In this document: piece by piece, positions 47,928-54,467 of the stretch
How positions within the stretch are numbered: position 1 is the stretch's first letter
Layout: each line of letters starts with the position of its first letter
Translations under genes and position numbers: made by a program
Assembly (NCBI GenBank): GCA_031292275.1
Contig: JARLHL010000013.1
Location: 1-54,467, forward strand
Length of the DNA: 54,467 bases
Direction: 5' to 3'
Source of the DNA: Desulfocapsaceae bacterium
GTDB taxonomy: Bacteria; Desulfobacterota; Desulfobulbia; Desulfobulbales; Desulfocapsaceae
The notes under the pieces: generated by a model
Database searches by the model: none
Told to the model about the DNA's origin: nothing
The model's input: only the letters and a program-made list of their open reading frames with translations

Positions 47928-49170
47928 TATTCTGGCTGCCGATAGAGGTATTTTTATCCGGAATTTCGCACGCTGCTTTAAAATTGCGTTGGCTTTCCCC
48001 ACTCTAGTCATTCTTGCGTGTTTTTTTTCAACGCAGCCCGTGATGGGAGATGAACGTACAGTGACGCCTTCAGTTTCTTTAGGGACAGGATATAACGATA
48101 ATATCCTTTTTACGGAAAATGATAGAAAAGGCAGTTTTTACACTGTTTTTTCTCCGGCTGTTCAGTTGCGGCAACGAAATGAACGCGGAGAAGTGAATGC
48201 AAAGGGTAAATTTGACTCCTATACCTATGCGGAAAGAAGTGAGTTCAACAGTGTCGATCCGGAGGTTTCCGCCGATGGGAAATATGCCCTGACTCCTCTC
48301 GTATCGGTCAATGCATCCGGTCTGTACAAAACAGATTCTCAGCCGAATAGCACCCTCACTACCACGGGTCTTGTTTCGAACAACACAAAATCCGAGAAAA
48401 ATCAGGAAGTCTTTGGATTGGACTGGGCTCTTTCGGAAAAGACTACCGTGGGCGGTCAGGCGACTTTCGGCAAGACACGATATGAAAATAATGCGTATTC
48501 CGACAACACAGTGCAGAGTTACGGCCTGGTATTCAAAAGCAATCTCGACAAGCTTATACATGAAACGACAGGTTTGATAAACCTCAACTACAGCATCTAC
48601 GATTATAATGTATCGCGGTCCAATTACACCACTGCCTCATTCGGATTTACGAGAAATCTGAATGAGAAATACAATATCACCGCCTGGGCCGGCCCGTCGC
48701 TTATCGACACAGAGTATAAATTCGCCCCTTATCAGGCAACGCAGCAATGGGGAGCGACGGCGCACTGTTCGCTTGACGGAACCTTGGAAAAATCCACGGT
48801 GAATCTTTCCTTTACCTACGATCTTGAACCCGACAGTCTCAGCAATACCAGCGTCAAAAGAATGGCTCTGGAAGGCAGCTATCTGAGGAAAGTTACATCG
48901 GAAATCAGCCTTGGTATTACAGCAAGTTACTTTAATAATAAGTCGGCTGGAAAGGAAAATATTTTAGTCAATAGTCTCGATGAGGACACATATAACATTT
49001 CCCCTCGCCTGCTGTATCAAATCACGGATGATTGGGGACTTGAGACAAATTATCGTTTTTCCCGTATTGAAAGTTACATAACGGACGGCAGCAGAACGCA
49101 GAACTGCGTTTTCATCCAGTTAAACTGGGGCCATAGCATCAACAAGAGCGATTTATCGCATGCACTGTAA
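47908..49170 (+). CDS. Outer-membrane beta-barrel protein of the exopolysaccharide locus
   Basis: The protein (420 aa from ATG 47908) has a signal-like hydrophobic stretch (IALAFPTLVILACFF) ending near QPVMGDE, then alternating polar and hydrophobic strands rich in Y, S, T and N. Repeated patterns such as GLVFKSNLDKLIHETTGLIN and SLGTGYNDNILFTEN are typical of a transmembrane barrel. Proteins of this kind sit in exosortase-linked loci (EpsL-like). Identity rests on position and composition more than on a motif. The start is uncertain; the signal begins late. Confidence 0.72.
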   Translation: MSLSCLNILAADRGIFIRNFARCFKIALAFPTLVILACFFSTQPVMGDERTVTPSVSLGTGYNDNILFTENDRKGSFYTVFSPAVQLRQRNERGEVNAKGKFDSYTYAERSEFNSVDPEVSADGKYALTPLVSVNASGLYKTDSQPNSTLTTTGLVSNNTKSEKNQEVFGLDWALSEKTTVGGQATFGKTRYENNAYSDNTVQSYGLVFKSNLDKLIHETTGLINLNYSIYDYNVSRSNYTTASFGFTRNLNEKYNITAWAGPSLIDTEYKFAPYQATQQWGATAHCSLDGTLEKSTVNLSFTYDLEPDSLSNTSVKRMALEGSYLRKVTSEISLGITASYFNNKSAGKENILVNSLDEDTYNISPRLLYQITDDWGLETNYRFSRIESYITDGSRTQNCVFIQLNWGHSINKSDLSHAL

Positions 49171-49222
49171 TCGTCGCAATCCAGCAAGCAGGGCATAACC
49201 ATACATTGACGGAGATATAGAT

Positions 49223-50794
49223 TTGGAAAATTCAACGCTGCGGCTCCAGGATATCCGGACCATCATTAAAAGGCGAAAACTTACCCTTGCAATCCCCTTT
49301 CTGGCGATCGTATTTATTGCGGCTGCCGTGGCCCTGCTGTTGCCGCCGATATATATATCCTCTTCGACAATACTGATAGAGGACCAGGAGATTCCTGTCG
49401 AATATGTTCATACAACTGTAACGAGCTATGTCGAGAAGCGTCTTCAGGAGATCAAGCAGAAGATCATGAGTACCACCCGCCTGCAGGAAGTTATCGATAA
49501 GTACGATTTGTATACTGATCTGAAAAAGAAAAAAACAAGTGAAGAGATCATTGAAAAAATGCGGGATGACATCAGCCTTAAACTGATCAGCGCCGATGTC
49601 ATTGACAAACATACAGGGCAAAGCACCAGCGCCACAATTGCCTTTACCTTGTCCTACCAGGGGAAAAACGATGCCGCCAAGGTCCAGCGCGTGGCCAGTG
49701 TCCTGGCATCTCTCTTTCTTGAAGAAAATATCAAGGTGCGGGAAAGGCAGGTCCGGGAGGCCTCAACTTTTTTTGAGGAGGAAAAAGATCAAATAGAAAA
49801 GTCCATTAAGGAAATCGAAGTAAGGATTTCTTCATTTAAAGAAAAACATATCAACGAGTTGCCTGAACTGATGCAGATCAACACGCAGGATATACATACA
49901 GCCGAAATCGGAGTTGAACGATCATCGGAAGAATTGCGTGGCCTGAAGGAAAAGGAGGCCTCGCTGGTTGCCGAACTCGCGTCGGTTTCCCCCCAAATTG
50001 CCGACCAGGAAAAGCTCAGTACGCTCAGGCTGGAGCTGGACCGCCTGACGACCCTCTATTCCAACGAATACCCCGATGTCATTCATGTAAAACAAGAGAT
50101 TGCTGAAATTGAGAAACACCAGTCGGGCGGTTCGGTGCAAAACGGTATGACCTCGGAAGCGGGAAAGCCCTCCAATCCTGCCTACATTAATCTCACAGCT
50201 CAGTTGAGTAGCGTTCGGTCGGAAATATCTTCAGTAAAGCTGCAGATAGCAGCATATGAAAAGCAAAGCAAAACGTTGCGCGGATATATTAAGGCAACTC
50301 CGGGCGTCGATCAGGAGTATAAGGGGCTGCTCATGGAACGTGACAGCCTGAATACCAAGTACAATGACCTTATGCAGAAATTCATGGAAGCCCGTGTTGC
50401 GCAGGGACTTGAAAAGGACCAGAAAGGTGAGCGTTTCACCTTGATTGACCCGGCTCTGCTCCCTGAAAAACCTTTTAAACCGAATCGTCTCGCCATCTTC
50501 CTCATAGGCCTGGTACTTGGAACCGGCTGCAGCATAGGCATAACAGCGATTCTTGAAATGGCCGACGACACCATTCGCGACGGCAAAATATTGAGTTTGG
50601 CTACCCGTGTCCCGGTCTTGTCCGTAATTCCGGTAATTTATACAGATACAGAACTTTCCGGGCAGAAGAGGCGGTATGTCATGACTTGTATTCTTGGTGG
50701 CGTCTTCATAATTCTCGTGCCCGTGATGTTTCATTTATTCGTGATGGACGTTTACGTGTTATGGGCCAAACTGATGCGCAATTTGAACGTGTAG
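49223..50794 (+). CDS. Polysaccharide chain-length determinant (Wzz-like, exosortase-locus type)
   Basis: This 523-residue inner-membrane protein has a Wzz domain at the N-terminus, with a first membrane segment near residues 22-42 (LAIPFLAIVFIAAAVALLLP). A long coiled-coil periplasmic part follows, with a GNVR-type segment (TPGVDQEYKGLLMERDSLN), then two C-terminal membrane segments. It controls chain length and works with the kinase encoded next. The start is TTG at 49223, 6 bases after GGAGAT. Confidence 0.9.
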   Translation: MENSTLRLQDIRTIIKRRKLTLAIPFLAIVFIAAAVALLLPPIYISSSTILIEDQEIPVEYVHTTVTSYVEKRLQEIKQKIMSTTRLQEVIDKYDLYTDLKKKKTSEEIIEKMRDDISLKLISADVIDKHTGQSTSATIAFTLSYQGKNDAAKVQRVASVLASLFLEENIKVRERQVREASTFFEEEKDQIEKSIKEIEVRISSFKEKHINELPELMQINTQDIHTAEIGVERSSEELRGLKEKEASLVAELASVSPQIADQEKLSTLRLELDRLTTLYSNEYPDVIHVKQEIAEIEKHQSGGSVQNGMTSEAGKPSNPAYINLTAQLSSVRSEISSVKLQIAAYEKQSKTLRGYIKATPGVDQEYKGLLMERDSLNTKYNDLMQKFMEARVAQGLEKDQKGERFTLIDPALLPEKPFKPNRLAIFLIGLVLGTGCSIGITAILEMADDTIRDGKILSLATRVPVLSVIPVIYTDTELSGQKRRYVMTCILGGVFIILVPVMFHLFVMDVYVLWAKLMRNLNV

Positions 50795-50879
50795 TTTTTG
50801 TACCGGAGACGAAGACGGAAGTTGCAAATAATTGCTTGATAAATTTTATTTTCCATAAAATTTGGAGAAGGCCTGGATT

Positions 50880-51665
50880 ATGACATTGCAAGAATCCATT
50901 ACGAGTGTACGACAACAGCGACCCATGGATGGTTCGGCCGATTCAGGCCCTGCGGCTTTGGCCACCTTGAAAAATGAATCCTTTACCTATTCTCTTTCCA
51001 GGCAGGTATCAGTCGATAAAAAGAAATTTAAAGATAAACGTTTCGTTGCCGCACTTCCCGAGACCTCTGAATCCGATTCGTATAAAATTCTCCGAACCCA
51101 GGTCCAGCAGCGGACCAAGGACAAAGGCTGGAATACGATCATGGTGACAAGTCCTCTTCCAGGCGCTGGAAAAACACTTACAGCCGTCAATCTGGCCATA
51201 TCCATGGCCCAGGAATTTCACCAGACTGTTATGCTTGTGGACTGCGATCTGCGCAGGCAGAATATTCACAAGCTGCTGGGATATGAAAGCAATCGGGGCA
51301 TTGCCGACCATTTGCTTGAAAATGTATCTCTTTGCGATCTTATCGTCTGCCCGGGAATAAACAAATTAACCCTTATTTCCGGTGGAAAGACCATTGAGGG
51401 CAGTACCGAGCTGCTTGGTTCCTCGAAGATGGAGCTGCTTGTGGCTGAAATGAAAAACAGATATCAAAAACGGTATATCATTTTCGATGTTCCTGCCCTG
51501 TTGCAAGGGGCAGACGCCATAGCCTTTCTCCCTTATGTCGACAGTGTTCTTCTGGTGGTCGAGTCAGGCAAGACGTCCATATCGGACAGCAGGGCGGCTT
51601 TGGAACTGATTCCGCCGGATAAGCTTCTCGGTTTTGTTTTGAACCGCCATGCAGATGCCTCCTGA
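50880..51665 (+). CDS. CpsD/CapB-like tyrosine autokinase of the exopolysaccharide locus
   Basis: This 261-residue cytoplasmic ATPase is the partner of the chain-length protein. Walker A is at residues 91-99 (SPLPGAGKT), and the Walker A'-type VMLVDCDLRRQ at 117-127. Bacterial tyrosine kinases of this class phosphorylate a C-terminal tyrosine cluster; the C-terminus here (FVLNRHADAS) has none. It starts at ATG 50880 with GGAGAAGG upstream. Confidence 0.88.
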   Translation: MTLQESITSVRQQRPMDGSADSGPAALATLKNESFTYSLSRQVSVDKKKFKDKRFVAALPETSESDSYKILRTQVQQRTKDKGWNTIMVTSPLPGAGKTLTAVNLAISMAQEFHQTVMLVDCDLRRQNIHKLLGYESNRGIADHLLENVSLCDLIVCPGINKLTLISGGKTIEGSTELLGSSKMELLVAEMKNRYQKRYIIFDVPALLQGADAIAFLPYVDSVLLVVESGKTSISDSRAALELIPPDKLLGFVLNRHADAS

Positions 51666-51954
51666 GAGGTTTTAAATAAGGCTATGGAGGACTCCCAGGT
51701 AGTATCAATTTCCTGTCCGGACATTGATTGTTTGCAGAAGAGAATTCACCGAATTCTAATTATATCCGAATATTGATCTTTTATAAAATACTTAGAGGAA
51801 CTGTGCGGTCAGGATACTCCCTTGGCCTAGAGATATTTCGATAGTCTGGCATAATGAAGTGCTGACACATGGAACAGTTGTTGATTGCAACATGCAATTT
51901 GCCGGGATCTTCTGATCGGAAAATACTGCGATTGACCAGAAAAAAGGAATAACA
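51666..51954. other. Gap after the kinase gene
   Basis: About 290 bases with no gene. A short CCTC/GAGG hairpin followed by TTTTA at 51659-51674 may be a weak terminator of the exopolysaccharide genes. The remainder is AT-rich and probably holds the promoter of the next small gene. Confidence 0.4.
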
Positions 51955-52158
51955 GTGAAAAAAAAAGCTCCCGATATGACTGCTCCAGCTGCCGTTTGCG
52001 GCAAAAAAAAACAGGTGGAGCAGTCCGACAAGTTCTTGCGTCTCTGTGAATACATAGAGGAAATCAGGAAAGAGGGTCTGACCGGTCATATCAAGGTTAA
52101 TTTCAATCAGGGCAATATCTGCAAGATAGAAAAGCACGAAGAAATCCTGCGGGATTAG
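51955..52158 (+). CDS. Small YezD-like (DUF2292) protein
   Basis: This 67-residue protein starts with GTG at 51955 after a well-placed AAGGAA (51944-51949). The pattern EYIEEIRKEGLTGHIKVNF, then NQGNICKIEKHEEI, resembles the YezD/DUF2292 family, small proteins of unknown function, some near sulfur metabolism genes. The N-terminal 20 residues are basic and proline/alanine-rich. Its role here is unknown. Confidence 0.7.
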   Translation: MKKKAPDMTAPAAVCGKKKQVEQSDKFLRLCEYIEEIRKEGLTGHIKVNFNQGNICKIEKHEEILRD

Positions 52159-52182
52159 CAGGTACCTCCACACCGATTTCAT

Positions 52183-52860
52183 ATGTCGATGAGCAACGGA
52201 CGATACGGTATTTCTCAAGGTGCAGGCCTGTGCCTGATAGTGTTTTTCCTTTTGCTGTCATCGAGCAGCCACGCTGCTGCAGCAGGCGAAGCGGAACCGC
52301 GCATCGCCTGTCACGACCAGAGGCTCAGCGTTACATCCCACTCCTTGCCCCTGGTAAACCTGCTCGACAAAATTGCGAAAACATGCGATGTGCGGATTTT
52401 TTCAATATCAGAAATAAAATCAAATACCGTCGTTGACGTCGAAATGGTCGATCAGAAGGTCGATAAAGCCCTGGCGACCCTGCTCGAAGGCTATAACAAT
52501 ATTGTCGTCTATAATGCCGGCCAGGAAAAGGCCGGTTTGTGTTTACGGGCCGGGATGCCACCTGGTTATGATAATGCAGTCATTGCCTCTTCTCCTTCGT
52601 CCGGTCGCGGCGATATTTCCCCCAAGGCGGTTTCCGAAACAAAGACCGGCAGCGTGCAGAAGTCGCCTGCAGCCGCTGACCAGGGCGATTTTCTCCGCTC
52701 ACAGATTGCCATGCTCAGCGAGAGGATTGAAAGCGGCGTCTCCGACAGGATGTACGAAGAGGCGATCAAGACCAAAGATCCCTCTTTTGTCCAAAACGAC
52801 CGTGCCATGCTTGCAAGCTATGAAAAGCGGTTGGCCAGGATTGAGGATGGAAAAAAATGA
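52183..52860 (+). CDS. Exported protein with an STN-like domain
   Basis: The protein (225 aa) has a signal peptide (GLCLIVFFLLLSSSSHAAA), then an STN-like domain at about residues 45-110 (LSVTSHSLPLVNLLDKIAKT, VDKALATLLEGYNNIVVYN). STN domains occur at the N-terminus of secretins and TonB receptors. The rest is low-complexity S/P/A followed by a charged helix. There is no pore or receptor domain, so it is a stand-alone STN protein of unknown role. It follows the YezD-like gene by 24 bases. Confidence 0.72.
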   Translation: MSMSNGRYGISQGAGLCLIVFFLLLSSSSHAAAAGEAEPRIACHDQRLSVTSHSLPLVNLLDKIAKTCDVRIFSISEIKSNTVVDVEMVDQKVDKALATLLEGYNNIVVYNAGQEKAGLCLRAGMPPGYDNAVIASSPSSGRGDISPKAVSETKTGSVQKSPAAADQGDFLRSQIAMLSERIESGVSDRMYEEAIKTKDPSFVQNDRAMLASYEKRLARIEDGKK

Positions 52861-53038
52861 TGCGGAAGGCGGCGGGAAAGTTTGCCTTCCAGAAAGAGAA
52901 GGGTACAATCAATTTATTATCATCGGAAAATTTCTTGATAGTATGCTGATTTTTCAAGAGAATATTTCTCTATCCAAAATCTACCTTCAAACTAACCAGA
53001 GGCTAACAAAGGGGTTGTAAAGTCGAATTCGTAATCAG

Positions 53039-53094
53039 GGTTCAACCGCAGTGGAATTGATTTTCCAATAGCATCGGCCCCGATTGCGCAGCTC
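53039..53094 (+). repeat. 56-base structured repeat, copy 1
   Basis: This copy matches the one at 53204-53259 at 44 of 56 positions with no gaps. It contains the identical 16-base core GGAATTGATTTTCCAA (53053-53068), a small hairpin by itself. Several of the differences preserve base pairing. No coding frame is present. Confidence 0.85.
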
Positions 53095-53203
53095 AAAACA
53101 ATACGAGGCAGTTCCGAATATTTTTATATTTGAACTTTAGCTTTGAACTAACAGAAAACAAAACAACACCATGTAATCTCAAAAAAGACTCAAAAACAAA
53201 ACC

Positions 53204-53259
53204 GGTTCAGCCGCAACGGAATTGATTTTCCAAAAGCGCCGATTCCGGTTGCGTGGCTC
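53204..53259 (+). repeat. 56-base structured repeat, copy 2
   Basis: Second copy of the repeat. Here AGCCGCAAC (53209-53217) can pair with GTTGC plus GGCT (53248-53258, two bases bulged), a nine-pair stem. It lies 53 bases upstream of a strong terminator. Confidence 0.85.
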
Positions 53260-53312
53260 CACACCATGATAACTTGGGTACTTTGCTGGCTTCATTTTCG
53301 AAGAGGCACCAG

Positions 53313-53363
53313 AAAGCCCGAATCAGACGTTTATGATAGTACGTCGGATTCGGGCTTTTTTTG
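53313..53363 (+). terminator. Terminator downstream of the two repeats
   Basis: AAAGCCCGAATC (53313-53324) pairs with GATTCGGGCTTT (53347-53358), followed by more T. It lies between the repeats and the PEP-CTERM gene, so any transcript of the repeats would end here and the PEP-CTERM gene needs its own promoter. Confidence 0.9.
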
Positions 53364-53424
53364 TTGGTAAAACCGGTACCATAACTACTGATTCAATAAT
53401 AACAGGAGGTTACTTTCAGGGGAA

Positions 53425-53508
53425 ATGCACCATCCAAGAGGGAAAAAGTTTCATGAAGGCAACGCAGTTCGATTTGAACTGATGGGGAATGCAGGTAAAC
53501 GTAAATGA
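53425..53508 (+). CDS. Possible short upstream reading frame (27 aa)
   Basis: From ATG 53425 a basic 27-codon frame (MHHPRGKKFHEGN onward) follows GGGG, and its TGA overlaps an ATG at 53505 that is in frame with the PEP-CTERM gene. It might couple translation to that gene. An unused-looking AGGAGGT lies at 53404-53410. It may be chance; there is no family match. Confidence 0.3.
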   Translation: MHHPRGKKFHEGNAVRFELMGNAGKRK

Positions 53509-53531
53509 ACGAAAAAAAACGGAGAAGAGCA

Positions 53532-54296
53532 ATGAAAAAATTAGTCGCAGCAGGAGTTTCGGGTCTTTTAATGTTGGGAGTCGCTTCCCAGGCCTCAGCC
53601 TCTTTCAACCAAGGGGACCTTATTATGTCGGCCTATGACACCACTTTGAATACGGAAATTGGTGTCGATCTCGGTTCGATGAGCACGATATCGGCCGACA
53701 TAAAGAGCGGGGGGAGCACGACACTGGCTACCGGTTTGAGCTTTACTGGCTTCACCAGCTCGGATGGTATTGGTATTTATTCCGACAATTCCAATCCCAA
53801 TGGCCAATCTTGGGAGGGATGGTTTGCCGTAAAAACCAACGCCTACAGCGGATCGAGCATAAATAAGTACAATTCTAATGCCAGCATATTTTCAAACAGT
53901 TATCAGACTATTATACAGGGATATAATTTTGCTCCTAACGTAACTTCCGCAACCACCGCTCAGGAGGCTGCTACTTTTGCAGACAGCTATAAAATGCTGA
54001 TGGATTTTACAACACCAGCCGGTTATGCCGGAGTTAATAAAACGGCTGGTCTTCAGGGTCTGCTTCCCACCACCGCCGGATCCTATACCGATATGTATCT
54101 CTACCACTTTGATTCCAATAGCACCAATAATATCGTTCTGGCCGATCCAACCTATGATGCCGTTATCCGTTTGACCTCTGACGGTACCGTTATTCTTAAT
54201 CCAGGCCAGTCAAACGTGCCGGTTCCCGGCGCTGTCTGGCTGCTCGGCTCCGGACTCGCCGGTCTTGCCGGCATCCGCCGCAGAAAGAACAGCTGA
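53532..54296 (+). CDS. PEP-CTERM (VPLPA-type) sorting-signal protein
   Basis: This exported 254-residue protein has a signal peptide (KKLVAAGVSGLLMLGVASQAS) and a C-terminal tripartite sorting signal: the short VPVPG motif at about residue 229, a hydrophobic AVWLLGSGLAGLAG and a basic IRRRKN end. Such signals are cut by an exosortase. The mature part is rich in S, T, N and G, as in other PEP-CTERM proteins, with no enzyme motif. ATG 53532 has GGAG 7 bases before it; ATG 53505 is an alternative. Confidence 0.9.
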   Translation: MKKLVAAGVSGLLMLGVASQASASFNQGDLIMSAYDTTLNTEIGVDLGSMSTISADIKSGGSTTLATGLSFTGFTSSDGIGIYSDNSNPNGQSWEGWFAVKTNAYSGSSINKYNSNASIFSNSYQTIIQGYNFAPNVTSATTAQEAATFADSYKMLMDFTTPAGYAGVNKTAGLQGLLPTTAGSYTDMYLYHFDSNSTNNIVLADPTYDAVIRLTSDGTVILNPGQSNVPVPGAVWLLGSGLAGLAGIRRRKNS

Positions 54297-54343
54297 TTCT
54301 ATCCGTACTATTCCTTTAATTACTATCAATAAGAGAGGATACA

Positions 54344-54467
54344 ATGAAAAAGATTATAAAGACTGCTGCGCTCAGCGCATCACTTGTGGCTCTGGCCTCC
54401 ACCGCCTTTGCCTCCGACCTTTCCCTGAACCTCTTCGGTTCATCAGCCCAGGCTAACTTCTGGAATC
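54344..54467 (+). CDS. Exported protein, N-terminal part (partial)
   Basis: The frame opens MKKIIKTAALSASLVALAST with a signal peptide cut near AFASDLS, and runs off the right edge after 41 codons. AGAGAGGA lies a few bases before the ATG. The mature start SLNLFGSSAQANFWN resembles periplasmic phosphate-binding-like proteins I have seen, but this is a weak impression. It is 47 bases downstream of the PEP-CTERM gene. Confidence 0.7.
   Translation, partial: MKKIIKTAALSASLVALASTAFASDLSLNLFGSSAQANFWN

Noticed and set aside
53271-53290. A sigma-54 promoter (GG-N10-GC) upstream of the PEP-CTERM gene
   Set aside because: A GG-N10-GC pair can be placed at 53277-53290, but flanking bases match the consensus poorly and a terminator follows before the gene.

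Overview
The window reads as a chromosomal segment of a Gram-negative bacterium, most likely Desulfobacterota (former Deltaproteobacteria, probably near Desulfobulbales). This is inferred from the merged S10/spc/alpha ribosomal operon, the short EF-Ts, the gene run uppS-cdsA-dxr-rseP-tsaB-ispG-proS-relA, an LptG permease (so an LPS outer membrane), a 2-hydroxyacyl-CoA-dehydratase-activase relative, and a PEP-CTERM/exopolysaccharide locus. No rRNA is present, so the assignment stays at phylum level.

1-15.7 kb: the end of tuf, then one unbroken + strand run from rpsJ to rplQ (S10, spc and alpha operons fused, including secY, map, infA and rpoA), closed by a strong terminator. Five 30S protein genes (S3, S14, S5, S13, S4) start with TTG, while no 50S protein gene does. 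S14, L36, S4 and L24 all keep zinc-type cysteine clusters.

15.7-31.1 kb: a YkgJ-like cysteine-cluster protein, then rpsB-tsf-pyrH-frr (translation and UMP synthesis), uppS-cdsA-dxr-rseP (isoprenoid carrier lipid, phospholipid and envelope stress), tsaB, ispG, proS, a RelA/SpoT protein with a degraded hydrolase site, a zinc-ribbon/Smr protein and an exported FKBP-type prolyl isomerase.

31.1-38.4 kb: a minus-strand, translationally coupled trio: lptG, a cysteine-rich protein of unknown function, and an activase-like ASKHA ATPase. Then a structured, apparently untranslated segment, a DHH phosphoesterase, two overlapping ADP-glucose pyrophosphorylase paralogues (one with an altered nucleotide-binding loop), and tRNA-Arg(CCT).

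38.4-43.4 kb: an AT-rich accessory region beside the tRNA. It holds a TIR-domain gene and two unrecognised genes on the minus strand (a candidate defence module), a fragment of a D12-class adenine methylase, the 3' end of an IS3-family element, and a broken galU. Several genes have been lost here.

43.4-54.5 kb: an exopolysaccharide locus of the type linked to exosortase/PEP-CTERM sorting: polyprenyl glycosylphosphotransferase, TPR lipoprotein (PrsT type), outer-membrane export protein, beta-barrel protein, Wzz-like chain-length protein and CpsD-like kinase. A YezD-like small protein and an exported STN-like protein follow, then a non-coding segment with two 56-nt structured repeats and a terminator, a PEP-CTERM protein, and the start of another exported protein. 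No exosortase lies in the window.
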